From Euglena gracilis (lineage: Eukaryota > Euglenozoa > Euglenophyceae > Euglenales > Euglenaceae), in contig CAAHFI010861201.1 of NCBI GenBank assembly GCA_900893395.1, positions 1 to 28,086 on the forward strand: 28,086 bases of DNA, given 5' to 3'. Of the stretch, positions 20,344 through 28,086 are shown piece by piece. Position 1 is the first letter of the stretch, and every line of letters begins with the position of its first letter. The notes under the pieces were generated by a model, which did not search any database, was not told where the DNA came from, and saw only the letters and a program-made list of their open reading frames with translations. The position numbers were made by a program, and so were the translations under genes.

Positions 20344-21861
20344 GGTTGGCGGGCCTGCAGCCGCACGGCCATGAGCAGCCGGCTGTCGTCGTTGCGGCTG
20401 GAGCCAGCAGTCCATGGTGGACTGACGGGGTTGCCGCGGGGTAGAATCCTCCAGCCCCGCGGATTGTGCGGAGGCTGCCCGGGCTGCTGGGGGTGGTTTG
20501 GCCACTGGGGGTCGGGTTGGCGGAGCTGTGCGACGTCGCTTCGCTGGGGCCACCTCTTCCACTGGGCGGGGTCGGCGAGACCCCGAGCCGGGCAGAGCTT
20601 CCTGCAAGGACTCCAGATAGCCCTTCCACCGCTGCACGAACAGGTCATACCACTCCCGGGGCTCTTCCTCCGCTGGCCGCAGGATCTGCACGGACCAGCG
20701 TGTACAGTGGGACGTCGGCAGCCCCGGCGCAAGCGGCACAGAAAAAGACCGGCATGTCAGCCAGCCCGCAAGCTCATCATCGCGGGCGACCTGGTGCTGC
20801 AGGCGCCTGGTGAAACCCAGCACGAGGTTGGACTCCGAGCCTCCTGCTGTTGAAGGGAAGGGCCGCCCGTGGTCCACCTCCCAGAGCAGCATGAGGGCCA
20901 TGCTAGCCTCACCACTCTCCACCGGTACGGGCCGCAGGTGGCGATGACCACGCAGCCAGGCGGCTAGGCCGGCGTCCGCGGTCTCCACGGAGGTGACAGC
21001 GAGCTGAGAGGGATGAGCGGCTTCCACACGCTCCCGCTGCCGGCGCCAGGCAGCGGAGTCCAGCCGCTTCTTGGGGGCTCGGTTGTACATCCAGCTCCCG
21101 CGGTGGGCGATGCGCCGTTGCAGCGGGGGGTCCAGTTCCCCGGACTGCAGGAGGTTGCCGAGGACCTTCCCAAACCCGGTCAGCCGACTGGAGAGGGCCG
21201 CGCCAGGGGTCTGGGTGTACGGTTGGCCCGTCTGCTCCTCGAAGAAGGCCAGCAAGGTCTCCGTCAAGCTGCCATGCGCCACAGGGCAGACTTCGGTCTC
21301 TTCACGCAGAAGGCGGAGGAGACGGTCTCGAAGCCAGCGGCGGCGAAGTTCTCCACACGGGGGTGCGGGGGGGTCCAGCAGGCTGGCGGCGTTGGCGGCT
21401 GGAGGGGAGGCGGGAGCTTGACGCCGCAGGGTTTCGATCTGGCGGAGCTCCGGCACGCTGAGACGGCGTTCGGGAGGGAGAGGGCACGGCCGGCGGAGAC
21501 CCGACGACGATGATGGCTCTGAGGGGCCTGTGTCGCTGGGAGGGCAGTCCGCCGCCGGGTCTGTCGCGGGGCCAGCAGGGTGGACCGGGCAGGTGGCGGC
21601 CAGTTCTCCACGGCGCCGCATGATCTCGGCCACGCGCTCTGCCAAGGCTAGGTGCAGCGCCGCCTTGAATCTGGAGGCCACTGACTCCGGCAGATGGAGA
21701 TGGACGACGGAGGACATCGGGATGAGGGCGGCGAGGAGCGGGAACCGATGGTCCTCCAGCCAGGTGACTGGGGGGAGCGGCGCCTCAACCCGAGACTGGT
21801 GGGAGGCGGCAGCCCACGCCTCGCGCAGCAGGGACAGGTACTCCGCAGAGCCTGTAGCGGT
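20344..21861 (-). other. ORF2 C-terminal extension of unknown function
   Basis: About 505 residues follow the CCHC motif in one uninterrupted frame. A Pro/Ser-rich stretch (DCPPSDTGPSEPSSSSGLRR) separates two folded-looking parts. The second part contains LRRRWLRDRLLRLLREE, GFGKVLGNLLQSGELDPPLQ, RGSWMYNRAPKKRLDSAAWR, MALMLLWEVDHGRPF and EWYDLFVQRWKGYLESLQEA. The tail has PAKRRRTAP, which looks like a nuclear localisation signal, and then the PIP-box-like motif. I recognise no family. Most LINE ORF2 proteins end soon after the zinc finger. Confidence 0.7.
20401..20424 (-). other. PIP-box-like motif (QSTMDCWL) near ORF2 C-terminus
   Basis: Gln, then Met at position 4, then Trp-Leu at positions 7-8 match the PCNA-interacting pattern Q-x2-[ILM]-x2-aromatic-[aromatic/L], though the two canonical aromatics are replaced by WL. 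It lies 20 residues from the stop, in a Pro/Ala/Arg-rich disordered tail just after a basic patch. PCNA binding by a LINE protein is known for human L1 ORF2p. Here it is inferred from the motif. Confidence 0.5.
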
Positions 21862-21915
21862 ACAGCCAGCCAGCACATGTGACTCGTCCTCGAAGGGGTC
21901 GCCGCAGCACAGGCA
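21862..21915 (-). other. CCHC zinc finger after RNase H
   Basis: The pattern is C-x2-C-x8-H-x4-C, in CLCCGDPFEDESHVLAGC. It follows a helical stretch with KWIARIRCGCLATRDRLARH, the usual context of the LINE C-terminal zinc-binding motif thought to contact template RNA or target DNA. Confidence 0.82.
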
Positions 21916-22305
21916 TGCTGGCGAAATGACATTGCCGATCTTGTGGCGCGCCAGCCTGTCCCGCGTCGCGAGGCAGCCGCAGCGGATGCGGGCGATCCAC
22001 TTCACCACGGCTGGCGGGGCACGGTGAGCGAAGGAGTCGCGGTGCACCAGGGGACGACGGAAGACTCCTGTCGACGCCACCCAGTCAAAGAGCACGCCCG
22101 CCGGGTAGACGATGTCCAGCCGTGGCCGGGGCTGCCGCGTCGAGGAAGATTGCCGGCAGCGCCCCCACCAGGCCGTCTGGAGCGTACGAGCGACGTCCAG
22201 CACAGGGCAGCCGTCGGCTGCCAGCAGCACCACCGGGTCACCGTGGATGGTCAGGAGCGGCGCAGCGGGAGGTGGTCGTACCGACGAGGAGGAGGCCCCA
22301 GCCGC

Positions 22306-22701
22306 AGCCCGTTTTGCTAGGGCGTCCACCGTGTCGTTTCCGATAGCCTTCGGCAGACCGAGGCGCACCCCACGGTCGTCATGTGCCAGCACCTTCTCCA
22401 GGGTAGGGGGGCAGATGCAGGCTTGCATCGCCAGCAGCACCGCGCGCACCTCGGCGCGGTCAGGGCAACGCAGCCGACGAGCATCGGACATGGTGGCCCA
22501 GCCGTGCAGCAGGTGGAGGGCGCTCAGCGAGTCGGTGAGGACCAGCTCCGGCTGCAGCTCCAGCGCCAGCTCCAGCGCCAGCAGCTCACAGTGAGTACTG
22601 CTCCTCGGTGTTGGTACATGCAGCAGGAGGGACTCCTCGGTGTCGGGTTGCCAGACCGCTGCACCGCCGCCCGATGCAGCCACAGAGCCGTCCGTGAACA
22701 C
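22306..22701 (-). other. RNase H domain of ORF2
   Basis: VFTDGSVAASGGGAAVW gives the first Asp, THCELLALELAL the Glu, LVLTDSLSALHLL the second Asp, and GNDTVDALAKRAA the last Asp. A His in KVLAHDDRG precedes it, as in RNase H1-like enzymes. The full DEDD set is therefore present. The domain lies about 260 codons after RT motif C, as in I-group LINEs, and would degrade the RNA strand of the cDNA hybrid. Confidence 0.9.
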
Positions 22702-23289
22702 AGCCCGCGGCAGCAGGGGGTCGTCCTGGGGGGTCAGCACCACTGTGCCTGAACAGGTGGGCTCGTCCAGCAGCCGCGGCCAGCGTGACGCTCGGGCGCA
22801 CTCACTGTTGCGGATGATTTTCCACCTGACGGAGGAGAGGGCCAGACGCAGGGCCAGGGACGGCTCAGCCCACGTAGATCCCCGGCACGCGACGAGACGA
22901 TGGACGACACCAGCCACTCCGGTCGTATTGGCCAGCAGCTGCAGCCAGCGGAGTTGGAGCAGCCGGACGTACAGCATGGGGTGCAGGGGGGCCGTTTCCC
23001 CCAGCGGCCAGCCTAGGGCGATCTCCGGGGCCGCCCAGGCGTTGAGGGACAGCGGCGGGCGGGAGGTGATGGCGGCCTTCCCCGCGGCCACTAGGGGCAG
23101 CAGCAGGTTCCCTCGGACGTGGCGGACTTCACAGCCATACAACGCCTTTGGCAGCACCGTCGTCCGCCACAGGATGGACTTCAGCGCGGCTGGCAGGGGG
23201 ATGCCACGAAGGCGTTGAGCAGCCTGCAGGGCCTTTTCGAGCCGCGGCTCCCAGTGGGCGGTGTCGGCCTGTGTGCCTGGAAGGCCAGC

Positions 23290-24180
23290 TCCACGCCGAC
23301 GAAGCGGAAGCTCGCGGTGGTGAGGATGGTGGAGTCGGCCACGTGCACTGCTTGGCCGGCACCGCGTGATGACCATACCTGCACCTTGGTCACCTGGACC
23401 CCCAGCAGGGAGCACCATTGCAGGTACGCGGCGATGAGTCGTTCGATGGCGTCCTGGGAGCCACCGAGCAGCACGATGTCGTCGGCAAAGCTCACCGAGG
23501 CGATGTGCGTGTCCTCCACGTCCACACCCAGACGGGCGGATGCAGCCCAGCGGTGGAATGGCTCGAAGAGGATGTTGAGGAGGTCAGGGCTCGCCGGCAG
23601 CCCTGGGCCAGCCCGTTCGCCGCTGTCCAGGACTCTCCCATCACGGCGCCGTATCGGAACTGCCGCTGCACGTCCCGGTAGAACGCCTGGAAGCAGGCCA
23701 CGATCTTTTTGTCCACACCCACCGCAAGGAGGGAGCGGAACACGGCCCACCAGGGCAGCGAGTCGAAGCACTTGGCGATGTCGAAAGACGCCAGCCACAG
23801 GTCCGAGCGACGGCGGCGCTGCACATGCAACATGTCGGCGACCACTTGCGCTGCATGCAGGGTACCGCGGCCTGAGCGGAAGCCGAAGGCGGAATCGGAG
23901 AGGAAGCCGGTCTGCAGCACGTGGCCCCACGATGTCACCACACCCTTGGCCCACAAGCGGTAGAGGACCTCGAGTACTGTGATGGGCCGCTGGTCTTGGG
24001 GACGTGCACCACCCGCTGCTTTGGGCACCATGGTCACGTAGGCGCGGAGCCAGCATTGCGGCCAGCGGCCCTCCGTCTCCACTAGGTTGAGCAGCCGCGC
24101 CACAGCCTCAGGCCAGGGGGAGGGCAGCGACCGCCAGACGCCGATGGGGATGCCCGTCATGCCAGGGGAAGCTCCTTCGC
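23290..24180 (-). other. Reverse transcriptase domain of ORF2
   Basis: Motifs in order are PGMTGIPIGVWRSL, YVTMVPKAAGGARPQDQRPI, and SAFGFRSGRGTLHAAQVVAD. Motif A is ASFDIAKCFDSLPW, with the catalytic Asp at 23780-23782. Motif B is NGLAQG followed in another frame by LPASPDLLNILF (about 23,580-23,618). Motif C is VSFADDIVLL, with the two Asp at 23478-23483. RFVGVEL follows. The three catalytic Asp are intact. A one-base loss in motif B is the simplest explanation of the frame change there. Confidence 0.93.
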
Positions 24181-25033
24181 GCATTGCCCGTAAAGCTGCC
24201 TGCACGCGCGCAGCCGTCCACGGCACGGAGGGCCATGTGGCGGTGGGGATGTGGCTGCCGAAGGGGGATGCGATGAATGCCTGCCACTGCGCCTCCTCAT
24301 CCACGGCTGCATGTTGACGCAGCACGCCATCCACCCAGAACTTCCGGACAGCGCTGTCCACTGCAGCCGGAGTCAGGCACTGCTGCCCGCCTCGTCGAGG
24401 ACAGGGCGAGAGCCCCAGGGAACCCCGACCGAGCGCAGCCAACGCTGGATGACGCCGAGGTCCTCCTTCCACAGCCGTGGAAGGGCTGCGTGGAAGCGCT
24501 TGCAGCGTTCTGCGCGCTGGTGGCGCAGGAGGCCGTCGAGTTCTAGGCGCTTGGTGGAGGCCTCCTTGCGTGCGGCAGCAGCCAGGGTGGCGGCGGACAC
24601 GGAGGTGGGCAGCCCAGCCCCGCGGCGTGCTAGACGGTCCAGCAGCTCGGTCAGAGGACGCGGCCAGGGTCCAGGCGGTGAAGTCATCAAAGGCCCACAG
24701 AGGCTGCCCACGCGCTGGAGGTCCACCACCAGGCTCCGCAGACGGCGGATGGAGTTCGAGTCGTAGGCCAGCCGCCGAGCCTTGGGACGGGTAGACCAGC
24801 CCCTGCGAGGGAGACGAGGCAGTCGAGGGCGGAGCGCAGCGCCAAGGCCAGGGTGTCGAGGGTCTCCGCAGGGGTTGGCTGCAGGGTTCGGACCTCCGGC
24901 GAGAGCAGCCAGCGCTCGATGAGAGTGGACCACTCCGATGAGCAGGCCAGGGTGGACGACCGCTCGAAGAGGAGGAGGGTGGGCGAGGTCGTGGGGGCTG
25001 CCAGTCGATACGGCCTGCGTCCAAGGCGAGGGT

Positions 25034-25783
25034 CACGAGGACAGGGCAGTGTCCGCCATCACTGATCTCCTCCTGCACGGCGGCACGGCGGACCAGGCGC
25101 ATGGCTGAGGCGTTGGCGAGCACCAGGTCGATGCGGGATGCCATGGACTTGCCGTCCGGGCCGACGTGACGGTACGTCCACGGCAGTGGCGATGGCAGCA
25201 TGGCCCGGTGGACGTCGATCCACGGGCTCCCTGGGCCTAGCAGCGAGGTGAGCAGCGCGCAGGGCGGCCGACGTGCTCCGGACTGGCTCATGTAGTCCTC
25301 GGCTGGATTGACCGCTCCGTTGAAGTCGCCCACGAGGAGAGTGGGCACTTGCATATCCAGCGTATGCGCCAGCTCCAGCATCGCCACGTCGAAGGGGCGC
25401 CGCTCCGGCTGGGTTGGCAGCGGGGCGTAGATGGAGAGGATGAGGACACCGCATGGCAGGCCAGGGCGAGGCGCCAGCATGATCCCGTGCAGGCGGCGCA
25501 TTGCATGCAGCCGGCGCCAAGCGGGACAGGATGGCAGCATCGGGGAGACGGCGATCCCGATACGACAGACGAAGCCCACGCCGCAGGACTTGCCGTGGTC
25601 GGAGTTGGCCACAGCCTGAGCTGGACGGCCATGATGGAGATGAAGGCCTGCGCGCAGCGCGGTGGTGTGGGCCATGTCCAGGCGGACCTTGGCGAGGTGA
25701 GTCTCCTGGACAGCCAGCACATCCGCTTGGACAGACGACGCCACCAGGGAGGCCTTGGCGGCGGACCAGTGCGTCATATTCCA
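25034..25783 (-). other. APE-like endonuclease domain of ORF2
   Basis: With residues numbered from the ATG at 25846, the motifs come in canonical order. They are WNM with Asn23, QETHL with Glu48, GVGFVCR at 89-95, SIYAPL at 138-143, LLVGDFN with Asp174 and Asn176, and SRIDLVLA with Asp240. The last is a C-terminal SD..HCPVLV with Asp263 and His266. The usual SDH pair is split by two glycines (SDGGHCPV). All other expected catalytic residues are present, so the domain belongs to the exonuclease-endonuclease-phosphatase fold that nicks target DNA. Confidence 0.9.
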
Positions 25784-25835
25784 GCTGCCGAGCTGCAGCA
25801 GATCCTCCTTGGGGGCCACGCCCCCAAGCGCCGCT

Positions 25836-25846
25836 TCACCAGGCAT
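25836..25846 (-). promoter_or_regulatory. ORF1 stop / ORF2 start overlap (ATGCCTGGTGA)
   Basis: The ORF2 ATG (25844-25846) lies 8 nt upstream of the ORF1 TGA (25836-25838) in a different frame. Such overlaps in other LINEs support termination-reinitiation. The function here is inferred. Confidence 0.6.
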
Positions 25847-26193
25847 GGGGCACCGCCCCCTCCGAGACGGAGCGCTGCATCTTCTTCACAGGCAGTTTCT
25901 CCGGCGAGTCCCCACATCCGCAATCGGCCTCGGGCTGCCCCTCCACCTCCTCCTCCAGTGTGACTCCATCCACATCCATCACGGCAGCAGTGGGCGGCGC
26001 AGGTGGCGTGGAAGGAATTGGGGTCTGACACGGCGCACTCCCGGCTGCACCCGTCGGCGTTCCGAGCTGCCGGCGCAGCTGTCGGTTCTCCTCCATGACC
26101 TCCTGCAACTGCCGCATGAGCGTCGCGAGCTGCTTGCGGAGGTCCTGCATCTCATGGACGAGGTCATCCTGAGAGGACGATTGGGGCTGGGGC
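25836..26193 (-). other. ORF1 C-terminal coiled-coil and acidic tail
   Basis: In frame with the ORF1 stop, a Gln-rich lead (RPQPQSSQDDLVHEM) is followed by QDLRKQLATLMRQLQEVMEE and NRQLRRQL. Leu and Met recur there at heptad-like spacing, as expected for an oligomerising coiled coil. A Pro-rich spacer and an acidic stretch (DVDGVTLEEEVEGQPEAD) end the protein. LINE ORF1 proteins more often have the coiled coil near the N-terminus. Confidence 0.6.
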
Positions 26194-28086
26194 CGCTGAG
26201 GTGCGAGGCTGCGGCTGGACTGACCTTCTTCTGGCCCCGCTGCGAGCGACGAGGTTCACGTACAGCCTGTCCGCTGCGGGGGGAGCTGCCGGGGTAGGAG
26301 ACGTCGTGGCAGGGGGTTTAGCTGCCGCCGGGGGGGACTGCCGCGCGGCCACCCCACGTGGACGTGGCTGCCAGAGCAGGTCCTGGTCGGGGTACGCTGC
26401 TGGGCGGTGTGGCCTTGCGGGCGGGGGTGGGCCGCGGAGGGGGGGAGGCTGGCGTGAGGCGGGCACTGCTCCTTGAGCTCCAGCTGCCGTCGTCGAGGGA
26501 GGTCCGGGATGGCGTCCCCAGCGCCTGGAAGTACGCCACGCGCCGGAAGGGCCCAGCGCTCCCGAGGCGGATGTCGTCCCGGAGCGGTGCCAGCCCCAGC
26601 TTGGCGATGAGCTCCTTCAGCTGGAACACCTCGGCGTCCTCCAGTGGTCCCAGCCGCCACCAGGTGCTCCTACCACTGCTTGGTGCAGCGTCACCCGGGT
26701 GTCGTTCAGGGCGAAGCGGACAGCCGCCTCGAAGCGTTGGCGGTCAGCATCTCCCGTATCCGGATGGCGACATCCTTCTCCCCAGGGAGCAAGCCGGCGA
26801 ACCCCGGCAGCTCATGCAGTGCCTCCCACAGCCGAGCGGTGTCGTCCCTCCGCCCCCGCAGCCACACCAGGTTGAACTGGTGGCGCTCAAACTCCGGGCT
26901 GGTGTCCTTCGTGAAGAACGGCCTCACAAAGACACCGCCACAGCCACTTCCCCGCAGCCAGCGGGCGGCCTCGATGCGCGGCACGCCGAGGATGGCGAGC
27001 ATGCCGCCGTGCGTCGCCTGCTCCCGCTGGAGACGGTGCGCAGGTCCGAAAGCGACTCCCACCGCTCCGCGAGCTTCTGCAGAGCCCGCCGGGTTTCTCG
27101 CTCCGCATGGCGCTGTCGCGTTGCAGGTGGCAGCTCATACTCCACCCTGAGGAGCTCCAGCTCCGAGCGCTCCGGTCAGGAAGCACGCCGCGTATCAAGT
27201 GCCGGCTAGTGGTCGTCGTTCGCCGACCCGCCGCTGAACGTGAAGGGCGACGAGCACCTTGTTGCGGGGCAGGAAACACTCCTCCCACACCGGCGGTGGC
27301 AGCTGTCTGACGTCTGCAGGGACGCGCAGAACTCGTGCACGTTCTCCAATGGCCAGGGCGTGGACCTCCAAGCGCTCGTCATCGTAGAGTGTCGCCGCCT
27401 GCGGGAGCAGTCGCCGTACAGCAGCCTCATCAAGCACGGCGGCATCGGCCGCGGTCCACCACACAACAGACGGAGAACACACTCCGCGCGTCCTCCAGGT
27501 CCACTTGCAGCCGCAAGCGTTCAACCCACTTCTCCACATGCGGCCGCGGCAAGATGACCAGGTGGCAGGGTCCACCAGCACCCCAAGCACGCGGCTCCTT
27601 GCCCTGCAGGGCGACGCCGTCCGTGATGTCCGTGGCGCTTGCAAAGTCGCCACCGACTATCAGCAGCCTGGTCGGGTCCTCCGGTCGACGTAGGTCAGGG
27701 GCGAGGCCGCGTAGCCACTCGGGGGCCAAGCGGGTGTCGTAGACCCGGAGCGCCGCATCGGCGGGGACGTGGGCTGGCAGCTGCCAGCCGTCGGCCCGCA
27801 GCGCCGCAGCAAGTTGCAGTTCTTGTAGCTGGCGCGGCCAGCCGCGCCGGTCGAATTGACGGTCGAGTCCGTGGTCCTCCAGGGGGCGCATCTCGTGCCG
27901 GCCCGGGGTTGCCGTTGAGGGCGTGTATAAGGCGGTTGCGCGCCTTGGGACTGCACGCCCAGCAGGTCGGTGGAGAGGTCAGCATGGGGGCGGCCATCTT
28001 GGTCACCCCACGGAGCGGGTCGGTGGTACTGGTACGTCGGGTCAATGAAGGAGGGGCTCCGATCGAGACGAGCAGCAGAACGCTGC

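Larger units (their letters stand above)
20341..25846 (-). pseudogene. LINE ORF2: endonuclease, reverse transcriptase, RNase H, CCHC, long C-terminus
   Basis: About 1,830 codons from the ATG at 25846 to the TGA at 20341-20343, which is long for a LINE ORF2. This is the enzyme of target-primed reverse transcription: it nicks the target, copies its own RNA and removes RNA from the hybrid. The reading frame changes at about 24,990, between about 24,800 and 24,680, at about 24,390, at about 23,600 (within motif B) and at about 23,280. The open pieces are therefore endonuclease (24,990-25,846), a linker in other frames, RT fingers and palm (23,600-24,390), RT motif C to thumb (23,280-23,600), and RNase H to the end (20,341-23,280). 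I chose the ATG at 25846 because it overlaps the ORF1 stop and precedes the first endonuclease motif by about 20 residues. Confidence 0.88.
20246..28086 (-). mobile_element. Non-LTR retrotransposon (LINE), APE-RT-RNase H-CCHC type, 5' end outside window
   Basis: At least 7.8 kb, transcribed from high to low coordinates. Order in sense direction: ORF1 (open at the window edge), ORF2 with APE-like endonuclease, reverse transcriptase, RNase H and CCHC zinc finger, a long C-terminal extension, then a 95-bp 3' UTR with a hairpin. There are no LTRs, integrase or protease. APE plus RNase H plus a downstream CCHC motif resembles the I-group of LINEs, but the clade is not certain. ORF1 and ORF2 each change frame several times with few stops, so this copy cannot encode intact proteins as assembled. 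Long intact stretches, such as a frame of more than 1,000 codons, suggest a young copy or sequencing indels. It lies in the same orientation as the repeat gene, with its 3' end in a linker exon. Confidence 0.95.
25836..28086 (-). pseudogene. LINE ORF1 (partial at window edge, frame-disrupted)
   Basis: Coding-like sequence runs in minus sense from the window end, where a Gln/Pro-rich stretch (SFIDPTYQYHRPAPWGDQDG) is open to the edge, down to a TGA at 25836-25838. Blocks that look coding lie in different frames. They include ATPGRHEMRPLEDHGLDRQF through ILPRPHVEKWVERLRLQ (27430-27891), LPPPVWEECFLPRNKVLVAL (about 27,250), FVRPFFTKDTSPEFERHQFN (26706-27062), FQLKELIAKLGLAPLRDDIR (about 26,600), and a C-terminal heptad-like segment. 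Frame changes fall between these blocks. The role, by analogy with other LINEs, is RNA binding and RNP assembly. I see no CCHC knuckle and no clear RRM, so the family is unassigned. Confidence 0.7.

Noticed and set aside
20341-23418. The 1,025-codon frame as a separate gene starting at its ATG (23418)
   Set aside because: Its first ~45 codons are the wrong frame of the RT region. Its RNase H and CCHC parts continue the LINE ORF2 after a frame change.
20341-28086. LTR retrotransposon or retrovirus because of RT plus RNase H
   Set aside because: An APE endonuclease precedes the RT, there is no protease, integrase or LTR, and the RT motifs (FADD, GLAQG..ASP) are of LINE type.

Overview
This is a GC-rich eukaryotic nuclear window with two parts: a long head-to-tail tandem array (1 to about 20,225) and a large non-LTR retrotransposon on the minus strand (about 20,246 to the window end, continuing beyond it). 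No rRNA, tRNA, CRISPR or bacterial-type operon was seen. A GC-rich microbial eukaryote fits best, probably a chromist alga such as a dinoflagellate or a pelagophyte-like stramenopile. That guess rests on a Cys-rich protein module that I recall, from memory, being common in such algae, and on the RNase H-bearing LINE. It is an inference.

Array. A unit of about 1,100 bp (1,053 to 1,105 bp between anchors) repeats about 18 times and runs off the left edge. Every unit has a short CA microsatellite and a GC-rich block. The large open frames covering the array are mostly GC-driven and low complexity, but the minus strand holds what look like real exons. In transcription order, each unit gives exon A (CLDQPADWMDSNGNTCADY), an intron of about 430 bp, exon B (QWCTFAGTYGDGW...GTF), an intron of about 230 bp, then exon C (YAVNGIDCTYACCACGGG). 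Exon C runs on through a Ser/Pro/Gly/Ala-rich linker of about 80 residues into exon A of the next module. A+B+C make one Cys-rich module, so the array reads as a giant exon-repeat gene for a mucin-like surface or secreted protein, or its remains. Ten consecutive central copies of the C-linker-A exon are open and almost identical. All copies on both flanks are frameshifted, diverged or rearranged, and the two outer edges share diagnostic variants. This suggests recent amplification or homogenisation of the core, or uneven assembly quality.

LINE. The array stops inside a linker exon at a run of 20 G, after which the 3' end of a LINE begins. Read on the minus strand, the element has an incomplete ORF1 with a C-terminal coiled coil. 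ORF2 starts 11 nt before ORF1 ends and encodes an APE-like endonuclease, reverse transcriptase (FADD), RNase H with all four acidic residues, a CCHC zinc finger, and an unusual C-terminal extension of about 500 residues ending in an NLS-like patch and a PIP-box-like motif. The 3' UTR has a perfect 8-bp hairpin. Several frame changes make this copy inactive as it stands. The LINE and the repeat gene point the same way, so the LINE interrupts the array on its upstream side.
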